Assembly (NCBI RefSeq): GCF_021602345.1
Contig: NZ_BQID01000009.1
Span: forward strand, 62,001-126,000
From: Pseudomonas pharyngis
Lineage (GTDB): Bacteria > Pseudomonadota > Gammaproteobacteria > Pseudomonadales > Pseudomonadaceae
DNA: 64,000 nt
Reading direction: 5' to 3'
Both the position numbers and the translations under genes were made by a program. The notes below the pieces were generated by a model. The model made no database searches and was not told the DNA's origin. It saw only the letters and a program-made list of their open reading frames with translations. Below are positions 1 through 8,744 of the stretch, one piece after another. Numbering within the stretch: the first letter of the stretch is position 1; each line of letters opens with the position of its first letter.

Positions 1-865
1 GCAGCAACTCGACTGCCGAGGCCTTGAGGCTTTCCAGTGCGTTGTCCGTCGGGGTCTTGTCGAAGCCTTCGTGTTCCAGCGTACTGCCGATCAGAATGTG
101 CCCGTCACGGCGCGGAATCGCGTAGCGCCCCTTGGCCAGCACCATGCTCGGCAGGAAATCCGCCGCGCACTTGTAGAGAATCATCTGGCCCTTGACCGGT
201 TCCACCGGCAGCGACAGGTCCAGGGTCTTGAGCAATTCTCCGCTCCACGCGCCCGCCGTCAGCACGATCTGATCGCCAGCGATCACACCGGTTGAAGTCT
301 GCACGCCCACCACCCGTTCGCCTTCACGGACAAACCCGCTGACTTCACACTGCTCATGGATCGTCACGTTCGGCAGCGCCTGCAACGCCGCTTTCAAAGA
401 CTTCACCAGCCGCGGATTGCGCACGTTGGCCACATCGGCCATGTAGATCGCCCGGGAAAAGCCGCCACCGAGCACTGGCACCGCATCATGCGCCGCCGAG
501 ATATCCACAGCCCGTAGCGGACGGTCCTCCCGCGCGGCCCAGGCCAGCGCTTCGGCTTCGTCATCCAGATCCAGCCAGTACAGGCCGGTGGTGTGCACTT
601 CGGGATCGACCCCGGTATCGGCAAACAGGCGCTCGCCCAGCTGTGGATAAAAATCCTGCGACCAATGCGCCAGCGCGGTGACGGCCGGGCTGTAGCGCCA
701 CGGGTACAGCGGAGAGACGATACCGCCGCCGGCCCAGGACGATTCCTGGCCGACGTTCGAACGATCCAGCAGCACCACGCTGCCGACCTCGGAGGCGAGG
801 TTGTACGCAGTGAGCAGGCCAATCACCCCGCCACCGACAATCACCACTTGCTGTTGCCTGGTCAT
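1..865 (-). CDS. thiO: Glycine oxidase ThiO (FAD-dependent), 3' end beyond window
   Basis: Partial gene: the start codon is at 865-863 and the C-terminal part runs off the left edge, leaving about 288 codons. The product starts with a Rossmann FAD motif (VGGGVIGL, residues 9-16) and the DAO-fold segment QESSWAGGG that follows the dinucleotide site. ThiO oxidises glycine to iminoacetate for the thiazole ring of thiamine. It lies 57 bp downstream of pilE on the same strand, so it may be co-transcribed with the pilus operon. Another D-amino-acid oxidase of the DAO family cannot be fully excluded because the C-terminus is missing. In PAO1 a gene of this family also sits beside the minor pilins (from memory). 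Confidence 0.85.
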   Translation of the reverse strand, partial: MTRQQQVVIVGGGVIGLLTAYNLASEVGSVVLLDRSNVGQESSWAGGGIVSPLYPWRYSPAVTALAHWSQDFYPQLGERLFADTGVDPEVHTTGLYWLDLDDEAEALAWAAREDRPLRAVDISAAHDAVPVLGGGFSRAIYMADVANVRNPRLVKSLKAALQALPNVTIHEQCEVSGFVREGERVVGVQTSTGVIAGDQIVLTAGAWSGELLKTLDLSLPVEPVKGQMILYKCAADFLPSMVLAKGRYAIPRRDGHILIGSTLEHEGFDKTPTDNALESLKASAVELL

Positions 866-922
866 GTTTGATCCAACCGTAAAAAAGACAGTGGGCGCAG
901 AAGGCGCCCGAAATAATGCGGC

Positions 923-1324
923 TCAGCGGCCCCAGCAATCCTTGGTGGTCAGCCCGGTGGTCGCGTTGTTCATGCTTCTGACACCGGTGTTGGTGAGGGT
1001 GAAATCCCCGCACTTGTCAGTGGCCATGGCCGTGCCGGTCTTGCGGGTCGCGGTCAGCAGGAAGGTCTGATCGGTGAGCGTCGGCGTGATGGTGTAGAAA
1101 TCGTTGCCGGTGCTCAACCCGGTGACACCGGTGTAGACGTTGTTCTTCGAATAGAAGCGCTCGAGGATCTGTGCCTGTTCCGACAAAGTGCTGACCACGT
1201 CGGCACGACGGCCCTTCTTCACGTATTCGGTGAGGCTCGGATAGCCGATGGTGATGACGATACCGATGATCGCAATCACGATCATGATTTCGATCAGGGT
1301 GAAACCTCGGTTGGATCTGCGCAT
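923..1324 (-). CDS. pilE: Type IV pilus minor pilin PilE
   Basis: This 133-aa prepilin has a short basic leader and the class III cleavage signal GFTLIEIMIVIAIIGIVITI: Gly-1, Phe+1 and Glu+5, followed by the hydrophobic helix. It therefore belongs to the inner-membrane pilins processed by PilD. Two cysteines near the C-terminus (CGDF and KDCWGR) could form the D-region disulfide typical of pilins. It begins 15 bp after the pilY1 stop and ends the minor-pilin operon. PilE is incorporated into the pilus and belongs to the priming assembly with FimU, PilV, PilW and PilX. No pilY2-like gene fits between it and pilY1. Confidence 0.9.
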   Translation of the reverse strand: MRRSNRGFTLIEIMIVIAIIGIVITIGYPSLTEYVKKGRRADVVSTLSEQAQILERFYSKNNVYTGVTGLSTGNDFYTITPTLTDQTFLLTATRKTGTAMATDKCGDFTLTNTGVRSMNNATTGLTTKDCWGR

Positions 1325-1339
1325 GCCTCGAACTCTCGC

Positions 1340-4300
1340 TTACTGAATTTGCCGCCACATGATACGACGGCTGCCGCCGCCGGATTTTTCCACCAGGGTG
1401 GTGATACCGCCACTGGAATCGTTCACGACCTTGCGTGATGCACCGTTGACGATGGCGTTCAGGGTCGGGATACCGCCGGTGAACACCACGCCGCTGGAAA
1501 TCGTGTCGTTGCTGTCGACCACGCCATCGGCATTGGTGTCGAGCACCGCGTAGTTGAGCATCTTACCGCTGAACGCATCGAGTTCGATCAGTTTGCCGGT
1601 ACCGAAACTGGAACACGGGTCGGTGGTATCGACACTGGCCGTGGTGAACACGATGCGTCCCAGCACCAGACTGGCCTGATTGATCACCCGTTCGCCAGTC
1701 AAGGCGTTGTTGTACACCAGCGGCAGATACCAGCCCTTCTCCGCCGGATAAGTCGTGTCGTTCTGGCTGGTGGTGACGAACTGCCCGGTACTGCCGGAGA
1801 ACACCCCGGTAATCGCCTGCGCCTGCAAACTGCTGACCGTGATCTGGCCCGACCCGCCATCGGCATCCCACACCGAATAGAACGCCTGCAAATCCTTGTT
1901 GGTCTTGTCGGCGGTTTCGTTGAACTTGCCGGTGCCAACGAAAATCTGTTTGCCGCCCAGAGCGTTGTCCGCCAGTAACGGCTGCGCGGTGATCGGCTGA
2001 GTCGTCCCGCCGGCCGTGGTGAACAACGGCTTGCCGGAAAAAGCTACGCCCCAGCTGTCGGAGGACGTGGCGCTCAGGTCGAACTTCCACAACCGCCCCT
2101 TCAAGTCACCGCCATACGCCGCCTGCACCACGTTCTGCGAATTGACCCGCAGCTTCACCGAGGACAAACCGTTGGTGGTTTCCGTACTGTCGATGACGAT
2201 TTTCTTGATCAGCGAGCCGTCACGCACATCCAGCACATACAGCGCCGCCACCCCGGAGTTGCTGCCGTAACCATTGGCAATGAACGCCGCCCAGCGACCA
2301 TCAGCCAAGCGTGCCACTTCCGGACGGGCATAGGCGTAACCCAGATCATTGAAAGCGTTGGAAGTGCTGGCAGTGGCCGGCGCGCTGACTTCCCACAAGG
2401 CACGAATGACGTTGCCCGCCGAGGCGTCGAACAGCTGGAGCCCATAGAAAGTCTTGCCGCCGGCACCCGTACCGCCGATGGCCAGGGTTTTCCAGGCCGT
2501 GCCGAATTGCGCATCGAATACACCGATCTGACCATCCACCAGAAACTTGTGGCTGACGCCATTGACGTAGTTCGGATCGGCAATCAGGCGCAGTGAGGGC
2601 AATACGCTGGACGGCATGTAGGCATAGCGTCGGGTACCGTTGGCCGAGTTGATGACGCTGACAAATCCGTCGTTGGCGTTCACCACCAGGCTGGCATTCA
2701 TGTTCGAAGCCTTGGTGGTCAGGTAGGTGCTGTAGGTGGTGTCACCGGCCAGATCGGAAGCGGTTTTTTCCGTGGGCGAAGCCAATACGAGCGGCGAGTT
2801 GATGATGTCTCCGAGCAACACGCTGCGCACTTTGAGCCCGGTCTTGTTGGTGCCCTTGCTCCATTCGACCAGGTCGATGCCGCTGATGCCGGTGGGCAAA
2901 CCCTGGCTGAGAACGGTCTGCTGGGCCGGTGAGAAATTACCGTAGGCCAGCGTAACCACCGCGTTGTTCAGGGAATTCCAGGACTGGTAGGTCGGCGCAG
3001 TGGCACCGGGCACGATGGCCGTGTCGGTGGTCCACAGCACGGTCGACGTATTGACTGCCCCGGCCGAGTTGAACCCAAAGGACTTGATCGTGCCGCGCCA
3101 GTCCTTGGGGTCATAACTGGTCTGGAAATAGCTGGTGCCGCTCGCCAGCGTGGTGCCACTGGCCACGCCGCTACCGCCGGAACCGGCCTTCGAGGTGATA
3201 TCGCTCAACGCCGAAGACAATGCGGCATTCAGGCCGGCGCTGTCGGTCGCCTGGTAGTAGCGGCCCTGTCCGTAATCGGCGGCGTCCGAGAGCATGTCGT
3301 TGGAAGCGGTGAAACCCACGGTGTAGGTGTTCATGTTCTGCCTGGGGAAATCCACCGCGTTCCAGCTCTTGCCCGCTGCATCGGTGCCGGTGGAACGCAT
3401 GTCGATGTCGAAGGCGAACTTGGCGATATCGTCCAGATACAGCGTATCGCCCTCCCCGTCCCCGTTGAGGTTGTTCCCGTCATTGTTGATGCCGTCCCAG
3501 TTCGGCAAGCGGCTGCCACCCAGCGGGTCGTTGCTGGGAAAGGTGCGGTCATAGGTCGGCAAACCATCAGTGATCACCACCCCGTAGTTTTTCTGGCAGC
3601 GGTACTGGATCGGGCTGGTGTAAGTGCTCGGCGTGCTGTTGTAGTACGGCGCCATCCCGCGCATGTAGCGGGTGATTTCGTAATAGGTCTCGGCCAGCGG
3701 CGTGTTGGCCACCGCGCTCAGGCCATTGATCGAGGAAATCAGTGCGTTGTAGTTGGTGTCGGCCTGGGCCTGGGTCACGCTGCCGCTGACCGGTGACAGG
3801 TCGCTGACGGAGCGGGCAATGAAACCGCCGTTGCCGGGGTTGTTGCTGGTGGCCGGATTGAAGGTGGCCAGGCCCATGCGCAGGTTGCGGTTGCTGGTGA
3901 CCAGTGCGGTGGAGACGTTGCGCGCCACGTTGATCCGGTAATCGTTGGGAATCGCCCCGGTGGTGAAGTCGCGTGTGCCGTTGTTGATCGCCAGACTCAC
4001 CACGTAGGAAATGTAATCCGCCGAATAACGGGTATTGCCGCTGCCCACCGGATCCGGCAGCTTCAGGCAGAGCGGTGTCAGGCTGTTGTTGTAGAACGCA
4101 TAGGCGCCGCCGGAGCAGCCGGAGGTCGGCAGGCTCGACAGAAAGATCGTATCGCCGGTAATGGCGGTCGAGCTCAGACACAGGCCGATGACCGCGTTGC
4201 ACTGACGGGCCGGCGTGCGATCCACGGTCGGATCGAACCCTGCTGCATAGATGATGCTGTTCATGCTGCCCGAGTCGTCGATCATCAACATGACGTTCGG

Positions 4301-4432
4301 TGGCACGGCGGCCGCGCTCAACAGTGGCGAGTCGGACGGCGTGAAAGCATACGCCGGTGCCGCCAGATAGAGCCCGGTCAACATGCCGAGCAGCAGCGAC
4401 AACCATTTGAAGCGTCGCTCAGTACTTCGCAT
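1340..4432 (-). CDS. pilY1: Pilus tip adhesin / assembly factor PilY1
   Basis: The start at 4432 (MRSTERRFKW) is preferred over an in-frame ATG at 4450, because it begins at the signal peptide and overlaps the pilX stop by only 14 bp. The product has about 1030 aa. A signal peptide is followed by a von Willebrand A-like domain with the MIDAS motif DDSGSMN near residue 50. The C-terminal half is a beta-propeller of the PilC/PilY1 family. An EF-hand-like calcium site, DTNADGVVD, lies near residue 962, matching the calcium-binding loop known in PilY1. The family sits at the pilus tip and acts in pilus extension, adhesion and surface sensing. It is the fifth gene of the fimU-pilE operon. Confidence 0.93.
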   Translation of the reverse strand: MRSTERRFKWLSLLLGMLTGLYLAAPAYAFTPSDSPLLSAAAVPPNVMLMIDDSGSMNSIIYAAGFDPTVDRTPARQCNAVIGLCLSSTAITGDTIFLSSLPTSGCSGGAYAFYNNSLTPLCLKLPDPVGSGNTRYSADYISYVVSLAINNGTRDFTTGAIPNDYRINVARNVSTALVTSNRNLRMGLATFNPATSNNPGNGGFIARSVSDLSPVSGSVTQAQADTNYNALISSINGLSAVANTPLAETYYEITRYMRGMAPYYNSTPSTYTSPIQYRCQKNYGVVITDGLPTYDRTFPSNDPLGGSRLPNWDGINNDGNNLNGDGEGDTLYLDDIAKFAFDIDMRSTGTDAAGKSWNAVDFPRQNMNTYTVGFTASNDMLSDAADYGQGRYYQATDSAGLNAALSSALSDITSKAGSGGSGVASGTTLASGTSYFQTSYDPKDWRGTIKSFGFNSAGAVNTSTVLWTTDTAIVPGATAPTYQSWNSLNNAVVTLAYGNFSPAQQTVLSQGLPTGISGIDLVEWSKGTNKTGLKVRSVLLGDIINSPLVLASPTEKTASDLAGDTTYSTYLTTKASNMNASLVVNANDGFVSVINSANGTRRYAYMPSSVLPSLRLIADPNYVNGVSHKFLVDGQIGVFDAQFGTAWKTLAIGGTGAGGKTFYGLQLFDASAGNVIRALWEVSAPATASTSNAFNDLGYAYARPEVARLADGRWAAFIANGYGSNSGVAALYVLDVRDGSLIKKIVIDSTETTNGLSSVKLRVNSQNVVQAAYGGDLKGRLWKFDLSATSSDSWGVAFSGKPLFTTAGGTTQPITAQPLLADNALGGKQIFVGTGKFNETADKTNKDLQAFYSVWDADGGSGQITVSSLQAQAITGVFSGSTGQFVTTSQNDTTYPAEKGWYLPLVYNNALTGERVINQASLVLGRIVFTTASVDTTDPCSSFGTGKLIELDAFSGKMLNYAVLDTNADGVVDSNDTISSGVVFTGGIPTLNAIVNGASRKVVNDSSGGITTLVEKSGGGSRRIMWRQIQ

Positions 4433-4898
4433 AGACACTCTCCACCACACTGCGCGAAGTGCCGGCGATGCCGACGGCCGTGACCCGGTACAACGTCGCC
4501 GAGGTGTTGCTCGGTACGTTCACCGCCGTCAGGGTCGTGCCGATATTCTGCACCCCGTAGAACCCGCTGCCGGCGGCGATCCAGGTGACCCCCGACGTGG
4601 AGTTGAACCCGGCCGCGCTGACCACCGAGGACTCCGCCGGCGGCGCGCATTGGGTAGGACTGGCGCACACCGCCAGCGCGTAGCCGTCCAGTTGCACCGC
4701 ACTTTCGCCGATGCGCAGCGCCGCCTCGGCCGTCTGGAACGATTGATTGCGCAGACTCACGCTGCCGGCCATTTTTTCTTGCAGGTTGGCGCTCTGCATC
4801 GATGACAGGCCGATCACCGTCAGAAGTAGCAGAAACACCAGACTGACCAGCAGCACCATGCCGTCCTGGGACCGCCGCCGATGGAGAGAAACGTTCAT
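4419..4898 (-). CDS. pilX: Type IV pilus minor pilin PilX
   Basis: The start at 4898 (MNVSLHRRRSQDGMVLLVSL) gives about 159 aa; an in-frame ATG at 4937 lies inside pilW and is less likely. The protein opens with the PilX N-terminal motif QDGMVLLVSLVFLLLLTVIG, a methylation and cleavage region in which the usual Phe+1 is Met. The downstream sequence QSANLQEKMAG is also characteristic of PilX. It is a priming minor pilin. Its 3' end overlaps pilY1, and its start lies just before the pilW stop, so the genes are translationally packed. Confidence 0.9.
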   Translation of the reverse strand: MNVSLHRRRSQDGMVLLVSLVFLLLLTVIGLSSMQSANLQEKMAGSVSLRNQSFQTAEAALRIGESAVQLDGYALAVCASPTQCAPPAESSVVSAAGFNSTSGVTWIAAGSGFYGVQNIGTTLTAVNVPSNTSATLYRVTAVGIAGTSRSVVESVYAKY

Positions 4899-4908
4899 CG
4901 TTCGCCCC

Positions 4909-5622
4909 TCACTGCAAGCGGTTGCGCAAGGCGGCAACCACGTTGAAGGTTTGATTGCTGACCCGGTTGTTCGGGTCAGTGAGGGTCAGGCTCAGGCGCA
5001 CGCTGCGAATCCGCGCCGGATCACCGGGGTTGGCGCTGTAGGTGGACGCCGCGACATCGGTCGCGGAACTCGCCAGACCGAACGTCACGGTAAATGCACT
5101 GACGTTGTTCACAAGCACCTGTTGGGCCGGATTGCCGCTGCCAGTGCCCATCAGAATCTGGTTGTTGCTGAAGCTGTAGACCAGCCGACGGATCGGGAAC
5201 GCGATCTGCCCCGTCGCTGCCGCCCGTGCGCCGGTATAAGCAATGGCGCTGTTGCGGCAATCGGAGACCACCGTCCAGGTCGGGGTCCCGCCCGCACTGC
5301 CGACATCAGCGGTGACCAGGGTCAGCTTGAGGTTGGCGTTGTCCCAACTGATAGGCATGATCTGGGCCGCCGTGAAATCCCCCGCCGAGCTGGAATCGGT
5401 AATCGTGCCCAGGCAGCCGAACATGCCCACCATGCGCAGCTCCTGAATCATCTTGCTCAGCACAAACCGCGCGTCCTCCTGCATGGCGGCCGCACTGTTC
5501 TGACTGACGTAAGTGTTCTTCGCCGCCAGGAAGATCTGCACCACGCCGAGCACCACGATCAGCCCCAGCGCCAGAGCGACCAGCATTTCGATCAGACCGA
5601 AACCCAGGTTATGGCGCTTCAT
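4909..5622 (-). CDS. pilW: Type IV pilus minor pilin PilW
   Basis: The 237-aa prepilin has the cleavage signal GFGLIEMLVALALGLIVVLG after a six-residue leader, including the conserved Glu+5. The following YVSQNSAAAMQEDARFV segment is typical of PilW. PilW forms part of the minor-pilin subcomplex that initiates pilus assembly and helps present PilY1. The gene overlaps pilV by four bases (pilV stop at 5619, pilW start at 5622), consistent with translational coupling. Domain assignment and operon position agree. Confidence 0.92.
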   Translation of the reverse strand: MKRHNLGFGLIEMLVALALGLIVVLGVVQIFLAAKNTYVSQNSAAAMQEDARFVLSKMIQELRMVGMFGCLGTITDSSSAGDFTAAQIMPISWDNANLKLTLVTADVGSAGGTPTWTVVSDCRNSAIAYTGARAAATGQIAFPIRRLVYSFSNNQILMGTGSGNPAQQVLVNNVSAFTVTFGLASSATDVAASTYSANPGDPARIRSVRLSLTLTDPNNRVSNQTFNVVAALRNRLQ

Positions 5623-6068
5623 GGTGTGGTCACCGGATCGACCGCGGCGCGACTGGTCAGGACGAAGCTGCGGGTTGCACCGGCCGTATTGGCGGCGCGC
5701 GCGTCACTCCAGGTGATGGTGATGGTGTACACGCGCTGATTGAGGGTGATGCTGCCGGTGGCGGTCGGGCCGCCGAAATTGACGATGTTGGTGCTGAAAT
5801 CGTAGAGATCCTGATCCCGGGCGACACTCAGATTGCCCGTGGTCGGTGGCGTCACGGTGTAGTCGGCGCCGGAGTTGGCGCGGATCCGGTCCATCATGTC
5901 GTAGGCGATGAAACTCGCCTGGCTGGTCATCCGCGAGCTGTCGGTGTACTTCAGCGCATTGAGCTGAACCGCCGCCGCGCCCAGCAACCCGACCGTCAGA
6001 ATCAACAACGCGACCAGCACTTCGATCAGCGTCATGCCCTCCTGTGCGTGCTTGCTCCCTGCCCTCAT
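5619..6068 (-). CDS. pilV: Type IV pilus minor pilin PilV
   Basis: The start at 6068 (MRAGSKHAQEGMTLIEVLVA) is chosen because it overlaps the fimU stop as ATGA; the longer in-frame reading from 6107 lies inside fimU. The product has 149 aa. The prepilin signal EGMTLIEVLVALLILTVGLL has Gly-1 and Glu+5, and the conserved segment GAAAVQLNALKYTDSSRMTSQA follows. PilV is a minor pilin that needs PilD cleavage and acts with PilW and PilX in pilus priming. Confidence 0.9.
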   Translation of the reverse strand: MRAGSKHAQEGMTLIEVLVALLILTVGLLGAAAVQLNALKYTDSSRMTSQASFIAYDMMDRIRANSGADYTVTPPTTGNLSVARDQDLYDFSTNIVNFGGPTATGSITLNQRVYTITITWSDARAANTAGATRSFVLTSRAAVDPVTTP

Positions 6069-6538
6069 CCGCAACTTCCACCCAATTGAATTCGTCCGTT
6101 CAGACACACGTTCAGCGTCCTGCTTTGCGTGCCCAGCGTGTAACTGATGACCACCGCCGTGGACGGCGCCGCCAGCCCGCCCAGATTATTGAAATCCAGC
6201 GCGGTCACCCCAGAGGGTAGCGTCAGAGTCGCACCGCTGCTCATTGCTGGAACAACCCGCAATACATTGGCCGGAGTGCCAGTACTGTCGTAGACCGACA
6301 ACTCGCCGGTCCAGACACTGCCGCCGGTGCTCGGCCGCAGGCGGGTGGTGATGCCCCGGTTGATCGCCTCGAGCCTGGCGTAGTTGAGGGCCCGTTGCAG
6401 GTCGCCGACCTCGGTGTCGGCCTTGCTGCCCTGCACCGAACGGGTGAATGCCGGCACCGCCATCGTGATCAGGATCACAAACACCGCGACCGCCACCAAC
6501 AGCTCGATCAGCGTGAAACCTTTTGTACGATGATCCAT
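6065..6538 (-). CDS. fimU: Type IV pilus minor pilin FimU (GspH/FimT family)
   Basis: Start 6538 gives 157 aa, preceded by the ribosome site GGAGGGC a few bases upstream; longer in-frame readings reach into the divergent gene and are rejected. The prepilin signal KGFTLIELLVAVAVFVILIT is followed by a GspH-type domain. The C-terminus carries two cysteines (VCLNGRIQLGGSCG), which probably form a disulfide. It heads the operon fimU-pilV-pilW-pilX-pilY1-pilE. In P. aeruginosa this operon is driven by the AlgR/FimS system. I saw only a spaced, imperfect AlgR-like sequence upstream and do not claim it. Confidence 0.88.
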   Translation of the reverse strand: MDHRTKGFTLIELLVAVAVFVILITMAVPAFTRSVQGSKADTEVGDLQRALNYARLEAINRGITTRLRPSTGGSVWTGELSVYDSTGTPANVLRVVPAMSSGATLTLPSGVTALDFNNLGGLAAPSTAVVISYTLGTQSRTLNVCLNGRIQLGGSCG

Positions 6539-6617
6539 CGATGCCCTCCGTTGCCGTCGGCTATACCTGTACAAACCTAGAACATTCGACCGGCATGCGC
6601 CGGTTGATTTACCGCGT

Positions 6618-6638
6618 GCGGCGCACGGATTGCGCCGC
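6618..6638. repeat. Perfect 8-bp inverted repeat between fimU and fimT
   Basis: GCGGCGCA and its exact complement TGCGCCGC are separated by five bases. They lie 27 bases before the fimT start, within the 127-bp divergent intergenic region. The repeat could be an operator or a hairpin in the fimT leader; no U-run follows, so it does not look like a terminator. Confidence 0.4.
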
Positions 6639-6665
6639 CGTGCACAATCCAGGGAGGAGGCGCAC

Positions 6666-7220
6666 ATGCCGCAACAGGGTTTCAGTCTGGTCGAACTGCT
6701 TATGGGACTGGCGATCGGCGCAATTGTTCTGTCGCTGGTCAGTCCGGCGCTGGCGGACTTCACCGAATCAAACCGGCGGCAGCAGGCCGCGCAGTCTTTG
6801 CTCGACGGGATTCGTAATGCCCGGAGCATGGCCATCACGCGCAACCAGAGTGTGGTGATTCATGGCATCAACGGTGACTGGGGTCAGGGCTGGCGGATCA
6901 TCCTGGATCTCAATGGAAAGGGGGCGGCGGATGCGGGTAATCCATTGCTGATCGAGCAGGCGAGTGACGGAAAGATACCGATTGTCGGCAACTGGCTGGT
7001 GAGCCGGTACATACGGTTCAGCAGCCTGGGCCAGCCACTGGTGCCGGACCGCAAGTTTCAGGCGGGGACGATACATCTATGTTCGGCTCGTGAACCGGTC
7101 AGCCAGCTTCAGGTGGTGCTGGCGGCGACCGGTCGCGTACGCCTGGCCAGCCAAAAGGCTGAACAGGCGTTGTGCCGAAAGGATAAAGCGATCAGATCGA
7201 ACGGACGCGCAGCTCTTTAG
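6666..7220 (+). CDS. fimT: GspH/FimT-type pseudopilin (FimT)
   Basis: The ATG at 6666 has a strong ribosome site (GGGAGGAGG) and gives 184 aa; earlier in-frame codons lack this. The prepilin signal [20 protein letters not shown] has Gly-1 and Glu+5. It is followed by the GspH/FimT globular region with the typical [20 protein letters not shown] helix and strand. It is divergent from fimU and its 3' end overlaps the ispH 3' end by 29 bp, tail to tail. In PAO1, as I recall, fimT reads in the same direction as fimU, so this orientation differs. FimT-family pseudopilins elsewhere bind DNA for natural transformation, but this role is not shown here. Confidence 0.82.
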   Translation: MPQQGFSLVELLMGLAIGAIVLSLVSPALADFTESNRRQQAAQSLLDGIRNARSMAITRNQSVVIHGINGDWGQGWRIILDLNGKGAADAGNPLLIEQASDGKIPIVGNWLVSRYIRFSSLGQPLVPDRKFQAGTIHLCSAREPVSQLQVVLAATGRVRLASQKAEQALCRKDKAIRSNGRAAL

Positions 7221-8136
7221 GCATCGAGAACGTGATGTTCTCCTCACGCCCGGCCAGTTCGTCGGCGCCGGTGGCGCCCCAGGCCTGCAACTGCTGGATC
7301 ACGCCACGTACCAGAACTTCCGGGGCGGAGGCGCCGGCGGTGATGCCGATACGCTCGACACCGTCGAACCAGCTCTTCTGCAGGTCTTCGGCGCCATCGA
7401 TCAGGTAGGCCGGCGTGGCCATGCGCTCGGCCAGCTCACGCAGGCGGTTGGAGTTGGAGCTGTTCGGACTGCCTACCACCAACACCACGTCGCATTCGTC
7501 GGCCAGTTGCTTGACCGCGTCCTGACGGTTTTGTGTGGCGTAGCAGATATCGTCCTTGCGCGGCCCGCCAATGGCCGGGAAACGCGTACGCAGCGCATCG
7601 ATGACACGGCTGGTGTCATCCATGGACAACGTGGTCTGGGTGACAAAGGCGAGCTTGTCGGGGTTGCGCACCTGCAACTCGGCGACATCCTTCTCGTCTT
7701 CGACGAGGTAGATCGCGCCGCCATTGCTGGCGTCGTACTGGCCCATGGTGCCTTCGACTTCCGGGTGACCGGCGTGGCCGATCAGGATGCATTCACGGCC
7801 GTCGCGGCTGTATTTCGCGACTTCGATGTGCACCTTGGTCACCAGCGGGCAGGTGGCGTCGAACACTTTCAGGCCACGGCCGGCGGCTTCGCTACGCACA
7901 GCTTGCGAGACGCCGTGGGCACTGAAGATCACGATGACATCGTCCGGCACCTGATCCAGCTCTTCGACGAAGATCGCGCCACGATTGCGCAGGTCTTCGA
8001 CCACGAACTTGTTGTGCACCACTTCATGACGCACATAGATCGGCGGGCCGAAGACTTCCAGGGCGCGGTTGACGATTTCGATCGCCCGGTCCACGCCGGC
8101 GCAGAAGCCACGGGGGTTGGCGAGTTTGATTTGCAT
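7192..8136 (-). CDS. ispH: 4-hydroxy-3-methylbut-2-enyl diphosphate reductase IspH (LytB)
   Basis: The product is 314 aa from the ATG at 8136 ([18 protein letters not shown]), the family's standard length and start. IspH is the last enzyme of the MEP isoprenoid pathway, reducing HMBPP to IPP and DMAPP with a 4Fe-4S cluster. Cluster cysteines are seen in GFCAGVDR near residue 12, in DATCPLV, and in CYATQNRQ. The [10 protein letters not shown] segment matches the substrate-binding serine and asparagine loop. It is the last gene of the ileS-lspA-fkpB-ispH run. A 155-bp gap containing a REPIN separates it from fkpB. Confidence 0.97.
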   Translation of the reverse strand: MQIKLANPRGFCAGVDRAIEIVNRALEVFGPPIYVRHEVVHNKFVVEDLRNRGAIFVEELDQVPDDVIVIFSAHGVSQAVRSEAAGRGLKVFDATCPLVTKVHIEVAKYSRDGRECILIGHAGHPEVEGTMGQYDASNGGAIYLVEDEKDVAELQVRNPDKLAFVTQTTLSMDDTSRVIDALRTRFPAIGGPRKDDICYATQNRQDAVKQLADECDVVLVVGSPNSSNSNRLRELAERMATPAYLIDGAEDLQKSWFDGVERIGITAGASAPEVLVRGVIQQLQAWGATGADELAGREENITFSMPKELRVRSI

Positions 8137-8180
8137 GCTGTGCCTCGTGTCTTGCGCGCAAGAAAATGGATCATTGCAAT

Positions 8181-8277
8181 CCCTGTGGGAGCGGGCTTGC
8201 TCGCGAAAGCGGTGTGCCAGACAACTTTTATGTTGAATGTCAGTCAGCATTCGCGAGCGAGCCCGCTCCCACAGGGG
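8181..8277. repeat. REPIN (paired inverted REP elements) between fkpB and ispH
   Basis: Two REP arms of 23 bases face each other: 8184-8206 (core GTGGGAGCGGGCTTGCTCGC) and 8251-8273, with one mismatch between them, separated by about 44 bases. The same arms recur at 43645 and 44772. This is the P. fluorescens-type REPIN, mobilised by a RAYT transposase encoded elsewhere. Transcribed within the operon, it would fold into a long hairpin between fkpB and ispH. Confidence 0.9.
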
Positions 8278-8291
8278 TTCTGCTGTGTTAC

Positions 8292-8744
8292 TCAGAGCGC
8301 TTTGACGGAGAAGATTTCCACGTCAAAGGTCAGCGTCTTGCCAGCCAGCGGGTGGTTGAAGTCAACGGTCACTTGCGCGTCGTCGAACTCTTTCACCACA
8401 CCCGGCAGCTCAGTATTGGCCGCATCGTTGAAGATCACCAGCAGCCCCGGCGACAGTTCCATGTCCGCAAACTGCGAACGCGGGATGATCTGTACGTTTT
8501 GCGGGTTCGGCTGGCCGAAGGCGTTTTCCGGCTCGACGGTCAGGGTACGCTTGTCGCCAGCCTTGAAGCCGAACAGCGCAGCCTCGAAACCCGGCAGCAG
8601 GTTGCCGTCGCCGACCTTGAAGGTCGCAGGGGCTTTGTCGAAAGTGCTGTCGACCGTGTCGCCGTTCTCCAGGCGCAATGCAAAGTGCAAGGTGACTTCC
8701 GTGTTCTGGCCGATGCGTTGCTCAGCCAATACCTGTTCAGTCAT
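8292..8744 (-). CDS. fkpB: FKBP-type peptidyl-prolyl isomerase FkpB (SlpA)
   Basis: The 150-aa protein has a split FKBP domain with the SlyD/SlpA architecture: [20 protein letters not shown] at the N-terminus, then an insert-in-flap chaperone domain ([20 protein letters not shown]), then the C-terminal FKBP strand [17 protein letters not shown]. It lacks the metal-binding His-rich tail of SlyD. It is a cytoplasmic prolyl isomerase and chaperone. The start overlaps the lspA stop by eight bases, and the lspA-fkpB-ispH order is conserved in gammaproteobacteria. Confidence 0.93.
   Translation of the reverse strand: MTEQVLAEQRIGQNTEVTLHFALRLENGDTVDSTFDKAPATFKVGDGNLLPGFEAALFGFKAGDKRTLTVEPENAFGQPNPQNVQIIPRSQFADMELSPGLLVIFNDAANTELPGVVKEFDDAQVTVDFNHPLAGKTLTFDVEIFSVKAL

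Noticed and set aside
6539-6560. AlgR-like CCGTT-GC-CGTC upstream of fimU
   Set aside because: The two-base insertion breaks the CCGTTCGTC consensus.
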